From Azoarcus_F sp048158365 (GTDB lineage Bacteria > Pseudomonadota > Gammaproteobacteria > Burkholderiales > Rhodocyclaceae), in the NCBI GenBank assembly GCA_048158365.1, contig JBLLNL010000001.1: a stretch of DNA of 64,000 nt; one strand, 5' to 3'. Position 1 is the first letter of the stretch; the number at the start of each line of letters is the position of its first letter. The position numbers and the translations under genes are program-made. Of this stretch, positions 52,423 to 61,450 are shown piece after piece. The notes beneath the pieces are model-generated. The model searched no databases. It was not told where the DNA came from and worked only from the letters and a program-made list of their open reading frames with translations.

Positions 52423-53276
52423 GGCTGTCACGGCGGCTCACGCCGATCCTTGGCATTGCGCTGATCGCGATCACCAATGCGGTGGCCCTTGCCGGAGTCG
52501 CATGGAACCGTGCGGGCGAGCCGGACGGCGTGCTGGTGTTGAGCGAGCGGGAATTGCGCAGACCGTTCGTCCGGTTCGACCGCGAAAACAGCGGTATGGC
52601 GCTCACGCTGGACTGGCGGATCGCGCCGCCCGCCGCCGCTGATGGACCGGGCTGGTTCCGTTCCAGCGTGGGCGTGGCGCCGGAATGGCTGGATCAGGCC
52701 AAGATGGAGTCGCTCGGCTTCGTGTTCCCCGCGACCGCTGCGGAAGACCCGGATCGCTGGCGTCGCCATCGGTTGCAGAGCGGGGAGGTCCTGCTGGTGC
52801 TGGAGTTCGATGGTCCGGCCTATCGCCACAGCCTCGATCATGTCCGGCGCCACGCCGAGGCCGAGATCGCGTTGCTCGAATCGAATCCCGACAGTGACGA
52901 GTTCACGCGGCGCGCCGCGAACGCGCGCGAGCGCCTCAGGACGGAGGAGCAGAACGCCAGCCGCCTGTTCGTCGTCGATGCCGGCATGCGGCACGCAGCG
53001 TTGCGCCTCGCCTATCCAGACCGCAATCGTCACATCATCGTGCGCGGCCAGATCACGCCATGGCTCAACGATGCTTACCCGGGTGGCCCGAGAGGCTTCA
53101 TCCGCCGGCTGCACATCGCCTCGATCAACGTGCCGTTCGCCTATCGCGATGTCCTAGGCACGATCGAGCGGAGGGTCGGCATGCGGCGAGGGGTAAGCGA
53201 GCATGCGTTCAGTGCCGAGGTCGCATTCGGCCGGCGGCTCGAGCCGTGGATCGTCTCGGTGGCGGCCAGCGAATAG
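52419..53276 (+). CDS. DUF4824 membrane-anchored protein
   Basis: The 285-residue protein has one N-terminal membrane helix (LGIALIAITNAVALAGVAW) followed by NRAGEPDGVLVLSERELRRP, the start typical of DUF4824, then a periplasmic domain. The remaining sequence is arginine-rich with no cysteines. Function unknown. It is translationally coupled to the DUF2157 gene, which implies joint assembly. Confidence 0.8.
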   Translation: MRLSRRLTPILGIALIAITNAVALAGVAWNRAGEPDGVLVLSERELRRPFVRFDRENSGMALTLDWRIAPPAAADGPGWFRSSVGVAPEWLDQAKMESLGFVFPATAAEDPDRWRRHRLQSGEVLLVLEFDGPAYRHSLDHVRRHAEAEIALLESNPDSDEFTRRAANARERLRTEEQNASRLFVVDAGMRHAALRLAYPDRNRHIIVRGQITPWLNDAYPGGPRGFIRRLHIASINVPFAYRDVLGTIERRVGMRRGVSEHAFSAEVAFGRRLEPWIVSVAASE

Positions 53277-53307
53277 CGGCCCGTGCGTCGTTCGATTCCA
53301 GGCCGCG

Positions 53308-54177
53308 TCAGCGTAGCACCAGCACCGGCGCCGGACTGGTCCTGAGCAGCGTCGCGGTGGTGCTGCCGAAGATCAGTTGCCGGATCGTCGAGTGGCCGAA
53401 CGCGCCGGTCACCATAAGGTCGATCGCGTTGTTCTTGGCGTAATCGCGCAGCACCGGAATCGGCTCGCCGATCACGACATCGGTGACGGTCTCGTGACCT
53501 TGCGCTTCCATCGTGTCGCGCGCCCACGCGAGCATCTTGTCGATCAACGGTTCCTTGCGGTCGTTCGCCATCACGACATGGCATTGCATGCCCCGCACCA
53601 ACGGGTGCTTGGCGAGGCGTTCGACGTTGGCGCGGCTGGTCGGGCTGCCGTCGAACGCGATCATCAGCCTGCCCGGTGTGCTGAATTTCTCCAGCGTCGC
53701 CAGCACCGGGCACTTCAGCCCGCGGATCACGCTCTCCAGCGTGCGATCCAGGTGCAGCTTGGCGGGCGCATCGGCGTGATGGCGCTGGCCGAGCACGACC
53801 ATCTCCAGGTCGGCGGCCATGTCGGTCAGCGCTTCGATCAGGCTGCCGTGGCGCAGACGCCCGTCCGGTTCATCGGCGCCGGCTGCGCGCGCCTCGGCCT
53901 TGGCGGCTTCCAGCACGGCGCGGCCTCGTTCCTTCGCGAGCTTGCTGCGAGCGACGTCCTTGTCCGACAGTTGCTGCAACAGGTTTTCCTGCGAATCGGC
54001 CACCAGGTTGCCCGAGTAGTCGCCGCCCTCGGCCTTCTCCGGGTGACGATCCAGCACGTGCAGGCACTCCAGACGGCAGCCGAGCTGGCGCGAGGCCCAG
54101 GCGGCGTACGCGGTCACCGCAGCCGAGGCCGCTGTGCCGTCGACGCAGGCGACGATCTTTCTGCTGCTCATGTTCAT
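53308..54177 (-). CDS. Universal stress protein with tandem UspA domains
   Basis: The 289-residue protein has two UspA folds. The first begins KIVACVDGTAASAAVTAYAA and ends near 160; the second begins RLMIAFDGSPTSRANVERLA. The C-terminal GxxGxnnG(S/T) ATP-binding motif appears as VTGAFGHSTIRQLIFGSTTA. Tandem Usp proteins help survival under oxygen, nutrient or membrane stress. The gene follows the SulP transporter by 13 bp, so it may modulate the transporter or respond to the same condition. Confidence 0.92.
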   Translation of the reverse strand: MNMSSRKIVACVDGTAASAAVTAYAAWASRQLGCRLECLHVLDRHPEKAEGGDYSGNLVADSQENLLQQLSDKDVARSKLAKERGRAVLEAAKAEARAAGADEPDGRLRHGSLIEALTDMAADLEMVVLGQRHHADAPAKLHLDRTLESVIRGLKCPVLATLEKFSTPGRLMIAFDGSPTSRANVERLAKHPLVRGMQCHVVMANDRKEPLIDKMLAWARDTMEAQGHETVTDVVIGEPIPVLRDYAKNNAIDLMVTGAFGHSTIRQLIFGSTTATLLRTSPAPVLVLR

Positions 54178-54190
54178 GTCGCGTTCCTCC

Positions 54191-55672
54191 TCAGTGGCTC
54201 ATCAGCCGCTCGGCGGCGTCGGGTTTGTCGTGAATGCCGAAGCGATCGAGCATCGTCTTGCTGGCCTCGTTCAGGCCCAGGATCTCCACCTCGGTGCCCT
54301 CGCGACGGAACTTGACCACGACCTTGTCCAGCGCCGAGATCGCGGAAATGTCCCAGAAATGCGCGCGCGACAAGTCGATGACGACCTTGTCGACCACCTC
54401 CCTGAAGTCGAAGGCATTGACGAAGGCGTCGCATGACGCGAAGAACACCTGGCCGACGACCCGGTATTCCCGGATGCGTCCTTCGTCAACAGAACGCGAA
54501 CCGACATGCATGAAGCGCCCCACCTTGGTGGCGAAGAAGAGGCCGGACAGCAGCACGCCGACCAGCACGCCCTTGGCCAGATCGTGGGTCAGCACCACGA
54601 CCAGGACCGTTGCGACCATCACGATGCTGGAGTGCGGCGGGTTCTTTTTCAGGTCGCGGATCGAGCCCCAGTTGAAGGTGCCGATCGACACCATGATCAT
54701 CACCGCGACCAGCGCGGCCATCGGTATCTGCGCGACCCATTGGCCGAGGAACACGACCATCACCAATAGATAGACGCCTGCCAGCAATGAGGACAGGCGA
54801 CCGCGGCCACCGGATTTGATGTTGATCACTGATTGACCCAGCATCGCGCAACTGGCCATGCCGCCGATGAAGCCGCAGGCGATGTTGGCCGTACCCTGGC
54901 CGATGCACTCGCGCCTCTTGTCGCTCTTGGTATCGGTGAGGTCGTCTACGATCGTGGCGGTCAGCAAGGATTCGAGCAGGCCGACCACCATCAGCGTCAT
55001 GGCGTAAGGGAAGATGATCGCGAGCGTCTCGAAGTTGAACGGCACGTTCGGGATCAGGAACACCGGCAGGCTGTCCGGCAGTGCGCCCATGTCGCCCACG
55101 GTGCGTACATCCAGCCCCAGCCACATCGACAGGATCGTCAGGCCGACGATGCAGATCAGGGGCGACGGTACGGCACGGGTCAGGTAGGGCAGCAGGTAGA
55201 TGATGCCCAGCCCGCCTGCTACCATCGCGTAGACGATCCAGCTGACGTTGGTCAGCTCGGGCAGTTGCGCCAGAAAGACCAGGATCGCCAGCGCATTGAC
55301 GAAGCCGGTCACGACCGAGCGCGACACGAAACGCATCAAGACGTCCAGCCGCACGATGCCGGCGATGATCTGCAGGATGCCGGTCAGCACGGTCGTGGCG
55401 AGCAGGTATTCGAGCCCGTGCTCCTTGACCAGCGTAACCATCAGCAATGCCATCGCCGCAGTCGCGGCCGAGATCATGCCGGGTCGGCCGCCGGTGAACG
55501 CGATCACGAACGCCATGCAGAATGACGCGTACAAGCCGACCTTGGGGTCGACGCCGGCGATGATGGAAAAGGCGATGGCTTCGGGAATCAGCGCCAGCGC
55601 GACGACGATGCCGGCCAGCGCATCGCCGCGGACATTGGAGAACCAGTCCTGGCGGAGTCGGTTGGGGGACAT
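54191..55672 (-). CDS. SulP-family anion transporter with STAS domain
   Basis: The 493-residue protein has the SulP membrane core (VALALIPEAIAFSIIAGVDP, then GRPGMISAATAAMALLMVTL). A C-terminal STAS domain starts near 385 and includes VVIDLSRAHFWDISAISALD. SulP proteins carry sulfate, bicarbonate or dicarboxylates. The length and the AMALLMV region are like BicA-type bicarbonate or short-SulP carriers; the substrate is not settled. The start is the ATG at 55672. It leads an operon with a UspA gene. Confidence 0.9.
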   Translation of the reverse strand: MSPNRLRQDWFSNVRGDALAGIVVALALIPEAIAFSIIAGVDPKVGLYASFCMAFVIAFTGGRPGMISAATAAMALLMVTLVKEHGLEYLLATTVLTGILQIIAGIVRLDVLMRFVSRSVVTGFVNALAILVFLAQLPELTNVSWIVYAMVAGGLGIIYLLPYLTRAVPSPLICIVGLTILSMWLGLDVRTVGDMGALPDSLPVFLIPNVPFNFETLAIIFPYAMTLMVVGLLESLLTATIVDDLTDTKSDKRRECIGQGTANIACGFIGGMASCAMLGQSVINIKSGGRGRLSSLLAGVYLLVMVVFLGQWVAQIPMAALVAVMIMVSIGTFNWGSIRDLKKNPPHSSIVMVATVLVVVLTHDLAKGVLVGVLLSGLFFATKVGRFMHVGSRSVDEGRIREYRVVGQVFFASCDAFVNAFDFREVVDKVVIDLSRAHFWDISAISALDKVVVKFRREGTEVEILGLNEASKTMLDRFGIHDKPDAAERLMSH

Positions 55673-56015
55673 TTTTGTGTTATCCGTTTTCTTTCGCCTT
55701 GTGGGCGAGTGGGGCAGACTCGGCGCAGGTGACGCGATGCCTCAGGCGGGGCCGCGATAAGGGGTCGGCGTGTTCCGGCGGCGAACGGGAGGGTTGCAGG
55801 GGTGGCGCGCGTTCGGTGTTTCGAGCGAATTTGGGTCGGGCGAAGTCGGAGAGGAGGTGTGAGCGCTTACAAGGGAATGATGCCGTGGGAGAATCGAATG
55901 AGTGCCCGACTATACTTGAACCGCTACAATGCTGCAATGCAGCAAAAGCCGGCGTGGTTGCGACGACAGGGCGGGAATTTGGCGAGTTGGCAGGGGATAT
56001 TGACAGGAGTAATCA
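55673..56015. other. Intergenic region between sulP and a DksA/TraR gene
   Basis: This 343-bp divergent gap holds no convincing gene. Near 55911 there is TATACT and near 55925 TACAAT, possible -10 elements for the downstream small gene, but without a good -35. AGGAG just before 56016 is the ribosome-binding site of the next gene. Confidence 0.6.
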
Positions 56016-56378
56016 GTGAAAATCGATCTGGATGAATATCGGCAGCGTCTGACCGACGAACTCGCGAGCGTGCACGACGATCTGATAGAGGCGAAGCAGG
56101 CAGCCGGAACCGTGGTGCTCGACCAGTCCAGCGTCGGACGACTGTCGCGCATGGATGCGATGCAGCAACAGGCGATGGCGCAGGGTATTATGACTCGCCT
56201 CGATGTGCGGCGCAGGAAGTTGCAGGCTGCATTGGCCAGGGTCCAATCAGGCGAATTCGGTCTGTGCTGTCAGTGTGGGGCCGAACTGGAGGCGGAGCGT
56301 CTGCGTCATGACCCTTCAGCCGTGTTTTGCGCCGACTGCATGGCCGAGCGCGAGGCCGCAAGCGAGGGTCAGGGCTGA
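56016..56378 (+). CDS. Small DksA/TraR-type C4 zinc-finger protein
   Basis: The 120-residue protein has a coiled-coil N-terminal half (DEYRQRLTDELASVHDDLIE) and a C-terminal zinc finger with LCCQCGAE and FCADCMAE, the four cysteines of the dksA/traR motif. Members bind the RNA polymerase secondary channel or act on membrane-linked stress. GTG is the start, with AGGAG upstream. It contrasts with the cysteine-poor DksA paralogue at 20.4 kb: this one should need zinc. Confidence 0.9.
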   Translation: MKIDLDEYRQRLTDELASVHDDLIEAKQAAGTVVLDQSSVGRLSRMDAMQQQAMAQGIMTRLDVRRRKLQAALARVQSGEFGLCCQCGAELEAERLRHDPSAVFCADCMAEREAASEGQG

Positions 56379-56400
56379 CCCCCGTTGTGGCGGTTCGGCG

Positions 56401-56997
56401 TCATGCCAATTCGAAAACCGCCATCTGCGTCGATGCCCCGAGTGCATCGTCGAACTCGCCGATGTCGGCGAACGACACGCGATAGGCGTGGCGCTGGGCC
56501 ACGCCACGGCTCCAGCGCTTGAATCGTGCCCGGTCCCACTCGAAGCGGTGATCGGGGTGGCGGAACATGTCGGGGCCCAGACCGTGAATCGGGTTGTATT
56601 CGGCATTGGGCGTCGTGATCAACACCAGGCCAGGGCGGAAGCAACCGAATACGGTCGTTTCCACCCGGGACAGGCGGTTCGGGTCGACGTGCTCGATCGT
56701 TTCGAGCATCACTGCTGCATCGAAACCGGCCAGTGCCGGTTCGGGCTCGGTGAAGGAGGCGACTGACACCTCCACCCGCCCTGCCGCGGCTGCGGTCGAC
56801 AGCGTCAGGCGCTGCCGTGCCTCGGCCACCGCCGGCCCGGAGACGTCGATGCCGAGGATGCGCTCGAATGCGTCGTGCTCGGCCAGCCGCAGCAGCAATT
56901 CGCCCGGGCCGCAGCCGAGATCGAGCACCGACCGTGCACCCGAGGCGAGCAGCCGCGCGGTGATGACTTCGAGACGGGTCTCGTGGAGATCGATCAT
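56401..56997 (-). CDS. Hen1-type RNA 3'-terminal 2'-O-methyltransferase, stand-alone
   Basis: The 198-residue protein has a SAM-binding motif (SVLDLGCGPGELLLRLAEHD). The Hen1 metal site is present: E99-x-x-E102-H103 in LETIEHVDPNRLS and H150 in FRHPDHRFEW. Further Hen1 sequence includes ITTPNAEYNPIHG and YRVSFADIG. Plant and animal Hen1 methylate the 2'-OH at small-RNA 3' ends; bacterial Hen1 usually is longer and pairs with Pnkp in RNA repair. Here only the methyltransferase domain exists, and no Pnkp gene is in the window. The ATG overlaps the HelD stop by four bases. Confidence 0.85.
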   Translation of the reverse strand: MIDLHETRLEVITARLLASGARSVLDLGCGPGELLLRLAEHDAFERILGIDVSGPAVAEARQRLTLSTAAAAGRVEVSVASFTEPEPALAGFDAAVMLETIEHVDPNRLSRVETTVFGCFRPGLVLITTPNAEYNPIHGLGPDMFRHPDHRFEWDRARFKRWSRGVAQRHAYRVSFADIGEFDDALGASTQMAVFELA

Positions 56998-59051
56998 GCC
57001 GGTAGCAGCGCCGATGGCGCGCCCACCGCGATCAGCGTCAGCCGATGCATCGCCCGCGTGCAGGCCACGTAGAGCAGGTTGCGTTCCATCTCGGTGCGGT
57101 AGTTCCCGGAGCTGACATCGGCGACGATGACCCGGTCGAACTCCAGGCCCTTGGCCAGATGGGCGGTGCACACGATGGCCCCGCCCGAGAGTCCCACGCT
57201 GTCGGTGTCGAGCAGGTGCGCGTCGTTGCCCGCCGCAACCAGCGCCTTGTGGAGCTTGATCGCCTGCTTCTGGGTCTTGGCGATGATGGCAAGACTCTGA
57301 TGCGTCGATGTAAGCAGCGCTTCGATCTCCTGTCCGATACGCACGATCATCTGCGCGGGTTTCCTGCATACGACCACCTCGGGCGCTTGGCCATGCCGCT
57401 TCATCGCCTCCAGTTCCGGATTGGGTGAGATCGACAGCGCGAATTCCATGATCTCCCAGGTTGAGCGGTAGCTTTTGGTGAGCTTGACGCTGGTGGCCGA
57501 CTGCAGGCTGTCGCGTATCGTTTCGGCGGTGGAACTGGTGTAGGGATTCACCGACTGCGACGCGTCGCCGAGGATGGTTTTTCGGCACGAGAACAGCCGG
57601 CCGAGTACCGCATATTGAACTGGGGTGTAGTCCTGCATCTCGTCTACCAGCAGGTGCTTGACGCCCTTGCGCGGGTTGGCGACGCCCTCCAGGCGCAGCT
57701 TCAGGTGGATCAGCGGAAAGACGTCGGCATACTCCAGTTTGCCGCCTGCCGGTTTGAACAGTTCTGGCTTGCCCAGCCAGTCGAACAGGCCCTGGTAGGC
57801 CTGTCTTAGCGTGACCTTGCGGACCATGTCGCGCACCGCCTCGCGCAGGGACCGACGCTCTTCGACTTCGAGGTCGTAGTGGTAGTGGTGGCCGATCTGC
57901 TGTTCGGTCGCCGAGACCACCCGCGCGATACGCTCGGTCAACGCCACGCCACGGTGCTTTTGCCACGTTTCGGCGAAAAACCAGTCCGGTACGATCTTGC
58001 GCCCGGCGCGCCATTCCGCTGGCTGGAAGGATTCCGATTCCAGATGTTCGGCGTAACGGTCGATGTCGCGCAGGAACGCGGTCGACGCCTTGACTGCGTT
58101 CCGGGCCTTGAGGTCCTGGTCGTCGTGTTCCAGCAACTGGGTGGTCTGCTCGAAGAAGGTCTGGAATCGGTACTGGTGATCGAGCAGTTCGGCCGCGAGG
58201 GTTTCCATGCCGATCTCGTTGACCTGTTCTTCGCCCAGTTCCGGCAGTACGTTGCCGATGTAGTCGGCGAATACCCGGTTGGGCGAGATGATCAGGATGT
58301 CCTCGGAGCGCAGCGTGTCCTTGAAATGGTAAAGAAGGTAAGCGATGCGGTGCAGCGCGATCGAGGTCTTGCCCGAACCGGCCACACCCTGGATGATCAG
58401 CGTGTGTGCCTCGTCGTTGCGGATGATGGCGTTCTGGTCGCGCTGTATGGTGGCGACGATGTTCTTCATCCCTTCGTCGCTGCTGGCGCGGCTCAGCTCT
58501 TCCTGCAGCACGTCATCGACGATATTCACGCCCGACTCGAGCACGAACTCGAGGTGCCCGTCCCGGATCCGGAACTGGCGCTTGCGGGTGAGCTGGCCTG
58601 CGACCTTGCCGCTGGGCGCGACATACGAAGCCGGACCGGTCTCGAAGTCGTAGAACATCGAAGCGATCGGCGCACGCCAGTCGTAGATCAATGTCTGCCG
58701 CTCGGCTTCGTCGCGAAAGTGATGCACGCCGATGTAGAACGGGGCGCCACCCGTCTCGCCCTCGCGCACGAAGTCGAAGCGGCCGAAGTAGGGCGATTGC
58801 ATCAGCTTGACCAGCTTGTGTTGCTGCGCCTTCAGCACTTCGGCCGAGTCCAGCGTCTGCTCGATGGTCTGGCGCACCGCGATCTTCTCGATGTGGTCCA
58901 TGTCGCGGCGCGCCTCCCACAGATACTCCTTGCGCGACTGGATCTCCCGAGCGTAGTCGTCCACACGGTCGTCGATGTCGTCCAGTGCGTGGCGAATGCG
59001 GCCAATGCAATGCGCGAGTCGCTCGCGCTCCTCGTGTTCGATGGTACTCAT
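56994..59051 (-). CDS. helD: HelD-type RNA polymerase-binding helicase (UvrD/Rep family)
   Basis: The 685-residue superfamily I ATPase has an N-terminal coiled-coil arm of about 80 residues (RRDMDHIEKIAVRQTIEQTL). The HelD-specific region with IYDWRAPIASMFYDFETGPA follows. The motor has Walker A VQGVAGSGKTSIALHR-like sequence (in LIIQGVAGSGKTSIALHRI), Walker B LLVDEMQDYTPVQY, and motif VI NLLYVACTRAMHRL. HelD strips stalled RNA polymerase from DNA and nucleic acid in Firmicutes and Actinobacteria. It starts three bases after the spermidine synthase-like gene and overlaps Hen1, so all three are one operon. Confidence 0.87.
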   Translation of the reverse strand: MSTIEHEERERLAHCIGRIRHALDDIDDRVDDYAREIQSRKEYLWEARRDMDHIEKIAVRQTIEQTLDSAEVLKAQQHKLVKLMQSPYFGRFDFVREGETGGAPFYIGVHHFRDEAERQTLIYDWRAPIASMFYDFETGPASYVAPSGKVAGQLTRKRQFRIRDGHLEFVLESGVNIVDDVLQEELSRASSDEGMKNIVATIQRDQNAIIRNDEAHTLIIQGVAGSGKTSIALHRIAYLLYHFKDTLRSEDILIISPNRVFADYIGNVLPELGEEQVNEIGMETLAAELLDHQYRFQTFFEQTTQLLEHDDQDLKARNAVKASTAFLRDIDRYAEHLESESFQPAEWRAGRKIVPDWFFAETWQKHRGVALTERIARVVSATEQQIGHHYHYDLEVEERRSLREAVRDMVRKVTLRQAYQGLFDWLGKPELFKPAGGKLEYADVFPLIHLKLRLEGVANPRKGVKHLLVDEMQDYTPVQYAVLGRLFSCRKTILGDASQSVNPYTSSTAETIRDSLQSATSVKLTKSYRSTWEIMEFALSISPNPELEAMKRHGQAPEVVVCRKPAQMIVRIGQEIEALLTSTHQSLAIIAKTQKQAIKLHKALVAAGNDAHLLDTDSVGLSGGAIVCTAHLAKGLEFDRVIVADVSSGNYRTEMERNLLYVACTRAMHRLTLIAVGAPSALLPA

Positions 59052-59054
59052 GCC

Positions 59055-59774
59055 TCAGCTCGCCTTGTGCGCCACGTAAACCGTGCAGGCCGAGTCGCTG
59101 TCAAGGTACGGATTGTGAAAACTGACCACATGGGATTCGACCGTGTCGAATACTTCGCCAAGGGAGGCGACGAAGGCCTCGTCCGGCGGATCGTTGGACC
59201 ACAAGCCGAACACGCCGCCCGGAATCAGGTGTGCAGCCATTGCGTCCAACCCCTCGCGTGAATAGAAGGCGGCATGCGTCGGACTGAGCACATGCCGGGG
59301 GGAATGGTCGATATCTACCAGGATGGCGTCGAACTTAGTATTCGGCGCGTCCGGCACCAGTCCGTCGGTGGAACAGGCCAGCTTGAAGAAGTCGCCATGC
59401 ACTAACCGGCAGCGCGAATCGGTGGTCAAAGTCTTGCCGAGCGGTAGCAGACCGCTCTGGTGCCACTCGATCACCGGCAACAGATAGTCGATGACGACCA
59501 GGCTGCCGACCTTGGCGTGTTCCAGCACGGTCGCTGCGGTGTAGCCGAGGCCCAGTCCGCCGACCGCGACGGTGAGATCGTCTCCCACCAGATCGGCCAG
59601 ACCCAGGCGCGCCAGCGCGATTTCGCTGGCGGTGAACAGGCTGGACATCAGGAATTCGTCATTGAGCTTGATCTCATACACGATCACCCCCAGCCTGACC
59701 TCGGTGCGCCGGCGAACACTCAGGTCGCCGATCGGTGTGGTGCGATAATCCAGTTCTTCGAATTCGATCTGCAC
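59055..59774 (-). CDS. Spermidine synthase-like methyltransferase-fold protein
   Basis: The 239-residue protein has the aminopropyltransferase-like Rossmann core (LTVAVGGLGLGYTAATVLEH, then FDAILVDIDHSPRHVL). Polyamine-binding residues are not clearly conserved, and the N-terminal beta domain is shortened, so a true spermidine synthase is uncertain. It is the first gene of an operon with HelD and Hen1 and starts 32 bp from the divergent methyltransferase gene. Confidence 0.78.
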   Translation of the reverse strand: MQIEFEELDYRTTPIGDLSVRRRTEVRLGVIVYEIKLNDEFLMSSLFTASEIALARLGLADLVGDDLTVAVGGLGLGYTAATVLEHAKVGSLVVIDYLLPVIEWHQSGLLPLGKTLTTDSRCRLVHGDFFKLACSTDGLVPDAPNTKFDAILVDIDHSPRHVLSPTHAAFYSREGLDAMAAHLIPGGVFGLWSNDPPDEAFVASLGEVFDTVESHVVSFHNPYLDSDSACTVYVAHKAS

Positions 59775-59806
59775 GGATTGTCCTTGTTCAAATGTGCGCT
59801 GTTCTT

Positions 59807-60469
59807 ATGATCATCGAGTGTCCCCTGTGCGAAGCCAGCGCCCCAACCCGCTTCATGGAAGTCGAAGGGCGCCATTATTGGCGTTGCGCGCACTGCATGG
59901 CGACCTTTCTCGATCCGGCGCAGCTTCCGGACCGCGAGACGGAGCGGGCGCAGTATGCGCTGCATCAGAACGACGTCGATGATGCGCATTATCGACGATT
60001 TCTGGGGCGACTCGCCCAACCCCTGCTAGCGACAATGGCCACCCCACGATCCGGCCTCGACTACGGATGCGGTCCGGGCCCGGCGCTCGCGTCGATGATG
60101 CGTGAGGCCGGGCACGACATGGCGGTGTTCGATCCGGCCTTCTTCAACTACCCGGAAGTTCTGTTACGGTCTTACGATTTCATCACCTGCACCGAGGTGG
60201 TCGAACACTTCCACCGACCCGCCGAAGAATTCCGCAAGCTCGATCGCTTGCTTCGTCCGGGCGGCTGCCTCGCGATCATGACGAATTTCCAGACCGACGA
60301 TGCCCGCTTCGCCAACTGGTATTACCGGCGCGATCCGACCCATGTGATCTTTTACCGGCGGGAGACTTTTCACCAGCTCGCGAGCATTCATGGCTGGCAT
60401 TGCGTGTTTCCGGCAGACAACGTCGTGCTGCTTTACAAGCGCCCATCGTCGCACCGTCCTTCGACATGA
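59807..60469 (+). CDS. Class I methyltransferase with N-terminal zinc ribbon
   Basis: The protein of about 220 residues has a zinc ribbon at its N-terminus (IIECPLCEASAP and WRCAHCMATF), then a SAM-binding domain (GLDYGCGPGPALASMMREAG) and FITCTEVVEHFHRPAEEF. Such proteins methylate small molecules or other substrates; which is unknown. ATGs at 59792 and 59807 are both possible and no strong ribosome-binding site distinguishes them. It is divergent from the HelD operon. Confidence 0.82.
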   Translation: MIIECPLCEASAPTRFMEVEGRHYWRCAHCMATFLDPAQLPDRETERAQYALHQNDVDDAHYRRFLGRLAQPLLATMATPRSGLDYGCGPGPALASMMREAGHDMAVFDPAFFNYPEVLLRSYDFITCTEVVEHFHRPAEEFRKLDRLLRPGGCLAIMTNFQTDDARFANWYYRRDPTHVIFYRRETFHQLASIHGWHCVFPADNVVLLYKRPSSHRPST

Positions 60470-60594
60470 AGTTGTAATGGCGTCGTACGGAACATAGTTT
60501 GGAGGCCGTAGTCGGTGCTTGCCTTCAGCGCACCATTGAACTTGCCCCGGGTGATTCTGGTCGATCCGGGGCGATCGCATCGGATTGGAGAGCC

Positions 60595-61356
60595 ATGACA
60601 CGATTTCGCCTCTTCCTTTTGGCGCTGGCCATTATGACGTCGGCTGGTTTGGCCCAGGCGGCCAAGTTCACGATTGCTGCCGCGTCCGACTTGCGCTTCG
60701 CGCTGGACGACGTGATCGACATTTATCGCGAAGCCCACCCGGATCATGAGATTGAAGTGATCTATGGTTCGTCGGGCAAGATGACGACGCAGATCATGAA
60801 TGGCGCGCCGTACGATATCTTTTTCTCGGCCGATATCTCCTTTCCCGAGCGCCTGCGCGCCGAGGGCTTCGCGGCGACCGAGCCGGCAGTGTACGCGATT
60901 GGTCGGATCGTGATCTGGAGCAACACCTTGGACGCGTCGGCCCTCACACTTGCCGACCTGCCGACCGACACGCGCATTCGCCGCATCGCGATCGCGCAAC
61001 CCTCGCATGCGCCTTACGGACTGCGCGCGCAGGAAGCGATGCAGGCGGCGGGTGTGTGGGAGGCGGTGCAAGACAGGCTGGTGTTCGGCGAGAACATTGC
61101 CCACACCGCACAGATGGTCGAGTCGGGGGCGGCCGAAGTCGGCATCATCGCGTTGTCGCTGGCCAAGTTTCCGACCCTGGCCCAACACGGGCATCATCTG
61201 ATCGACGAGAATCTGCACAACCCGTTGACGCAGGGCTACATCGTCACCTCGCGTGGTGTCGACAAGCCCGGTGTGATGGATTTCGCAACCTTCATGGAAA
61301 CCGACGCGGCACACGAGATCATGGAGCGCTATGGATTCGTGATGCCCAAACGCTGA
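60595..61356 (+). CDS. modA: Molybdate ABC transporter substrate-binding protein
   Basis: The 253-residue protein has a signal peptide (FRLFLLALAIMTSAGLAQA) and the ModA sequence (KFTIAAASDLRFALDDVIDI, VIYGSSGKMTTQIMNGAPYD, GLRAQEAMQAAGVWE). It binds molybdate or tungstate in the periplasm. GGAG precedes the ATG at 60595. No ModE-type palindrome was seen upstream. A hairpin and a 94-bp gap separate it from modB. Confidence 0.94.
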   Translation: MTRFRLFLLALAIMTSAGLAQAAKFTIAAASDLRFALDDVIDIYREAHPDHEIEVIYGSSGKMTTQIMNGAPYDIFFSADISFPERLRAEGFAATEPAVYAIGRIVIWSNTLDASALTLADLPTDTRIRRIAIAQPSHAPYGLRAQEAMQAAGVWEAVQDRLVFGENIAHTAQMVESGAAEVGIIALSLAKFPTLAQHGHHLIDENLHNPLTQGYIVTSRGVDKPGVMDFATFMETDAAHEIMERYGFVMPKR

Positions 61357-61381
61357 ATTCTGGTCTTGAGACCCATCAGTC

Positions 61382-61412
61382 GCCGACCGTGATCGCAGAG
61401 ATCAGGGTCGGC
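61382..61412. promoter_or_regulatory. Hairpin between modA and modB
   Basis: GCCGACC (61382-61388) pairs with GGTCGGC (61406-61412), and TGATC (61390-61394) pairs with GATCA (61400-61404), leaving a five-base loop and one mismatch. It may stabilise the modA message so that the binding protein is made in excess over the permease. Confidence 0.55.
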
Positions 61413-61450
61413 GTAGTCAAAACGCATCCTCCAGCCGGACAACCCGCATC

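Noticed and set aside
55802..56035. A 77-codon open frame upstream of the DksA/TraR gene
   Set aside because: No ribosome-binding site, no family resemblance, and it overlaps the start of a well-supported gene in another frame.
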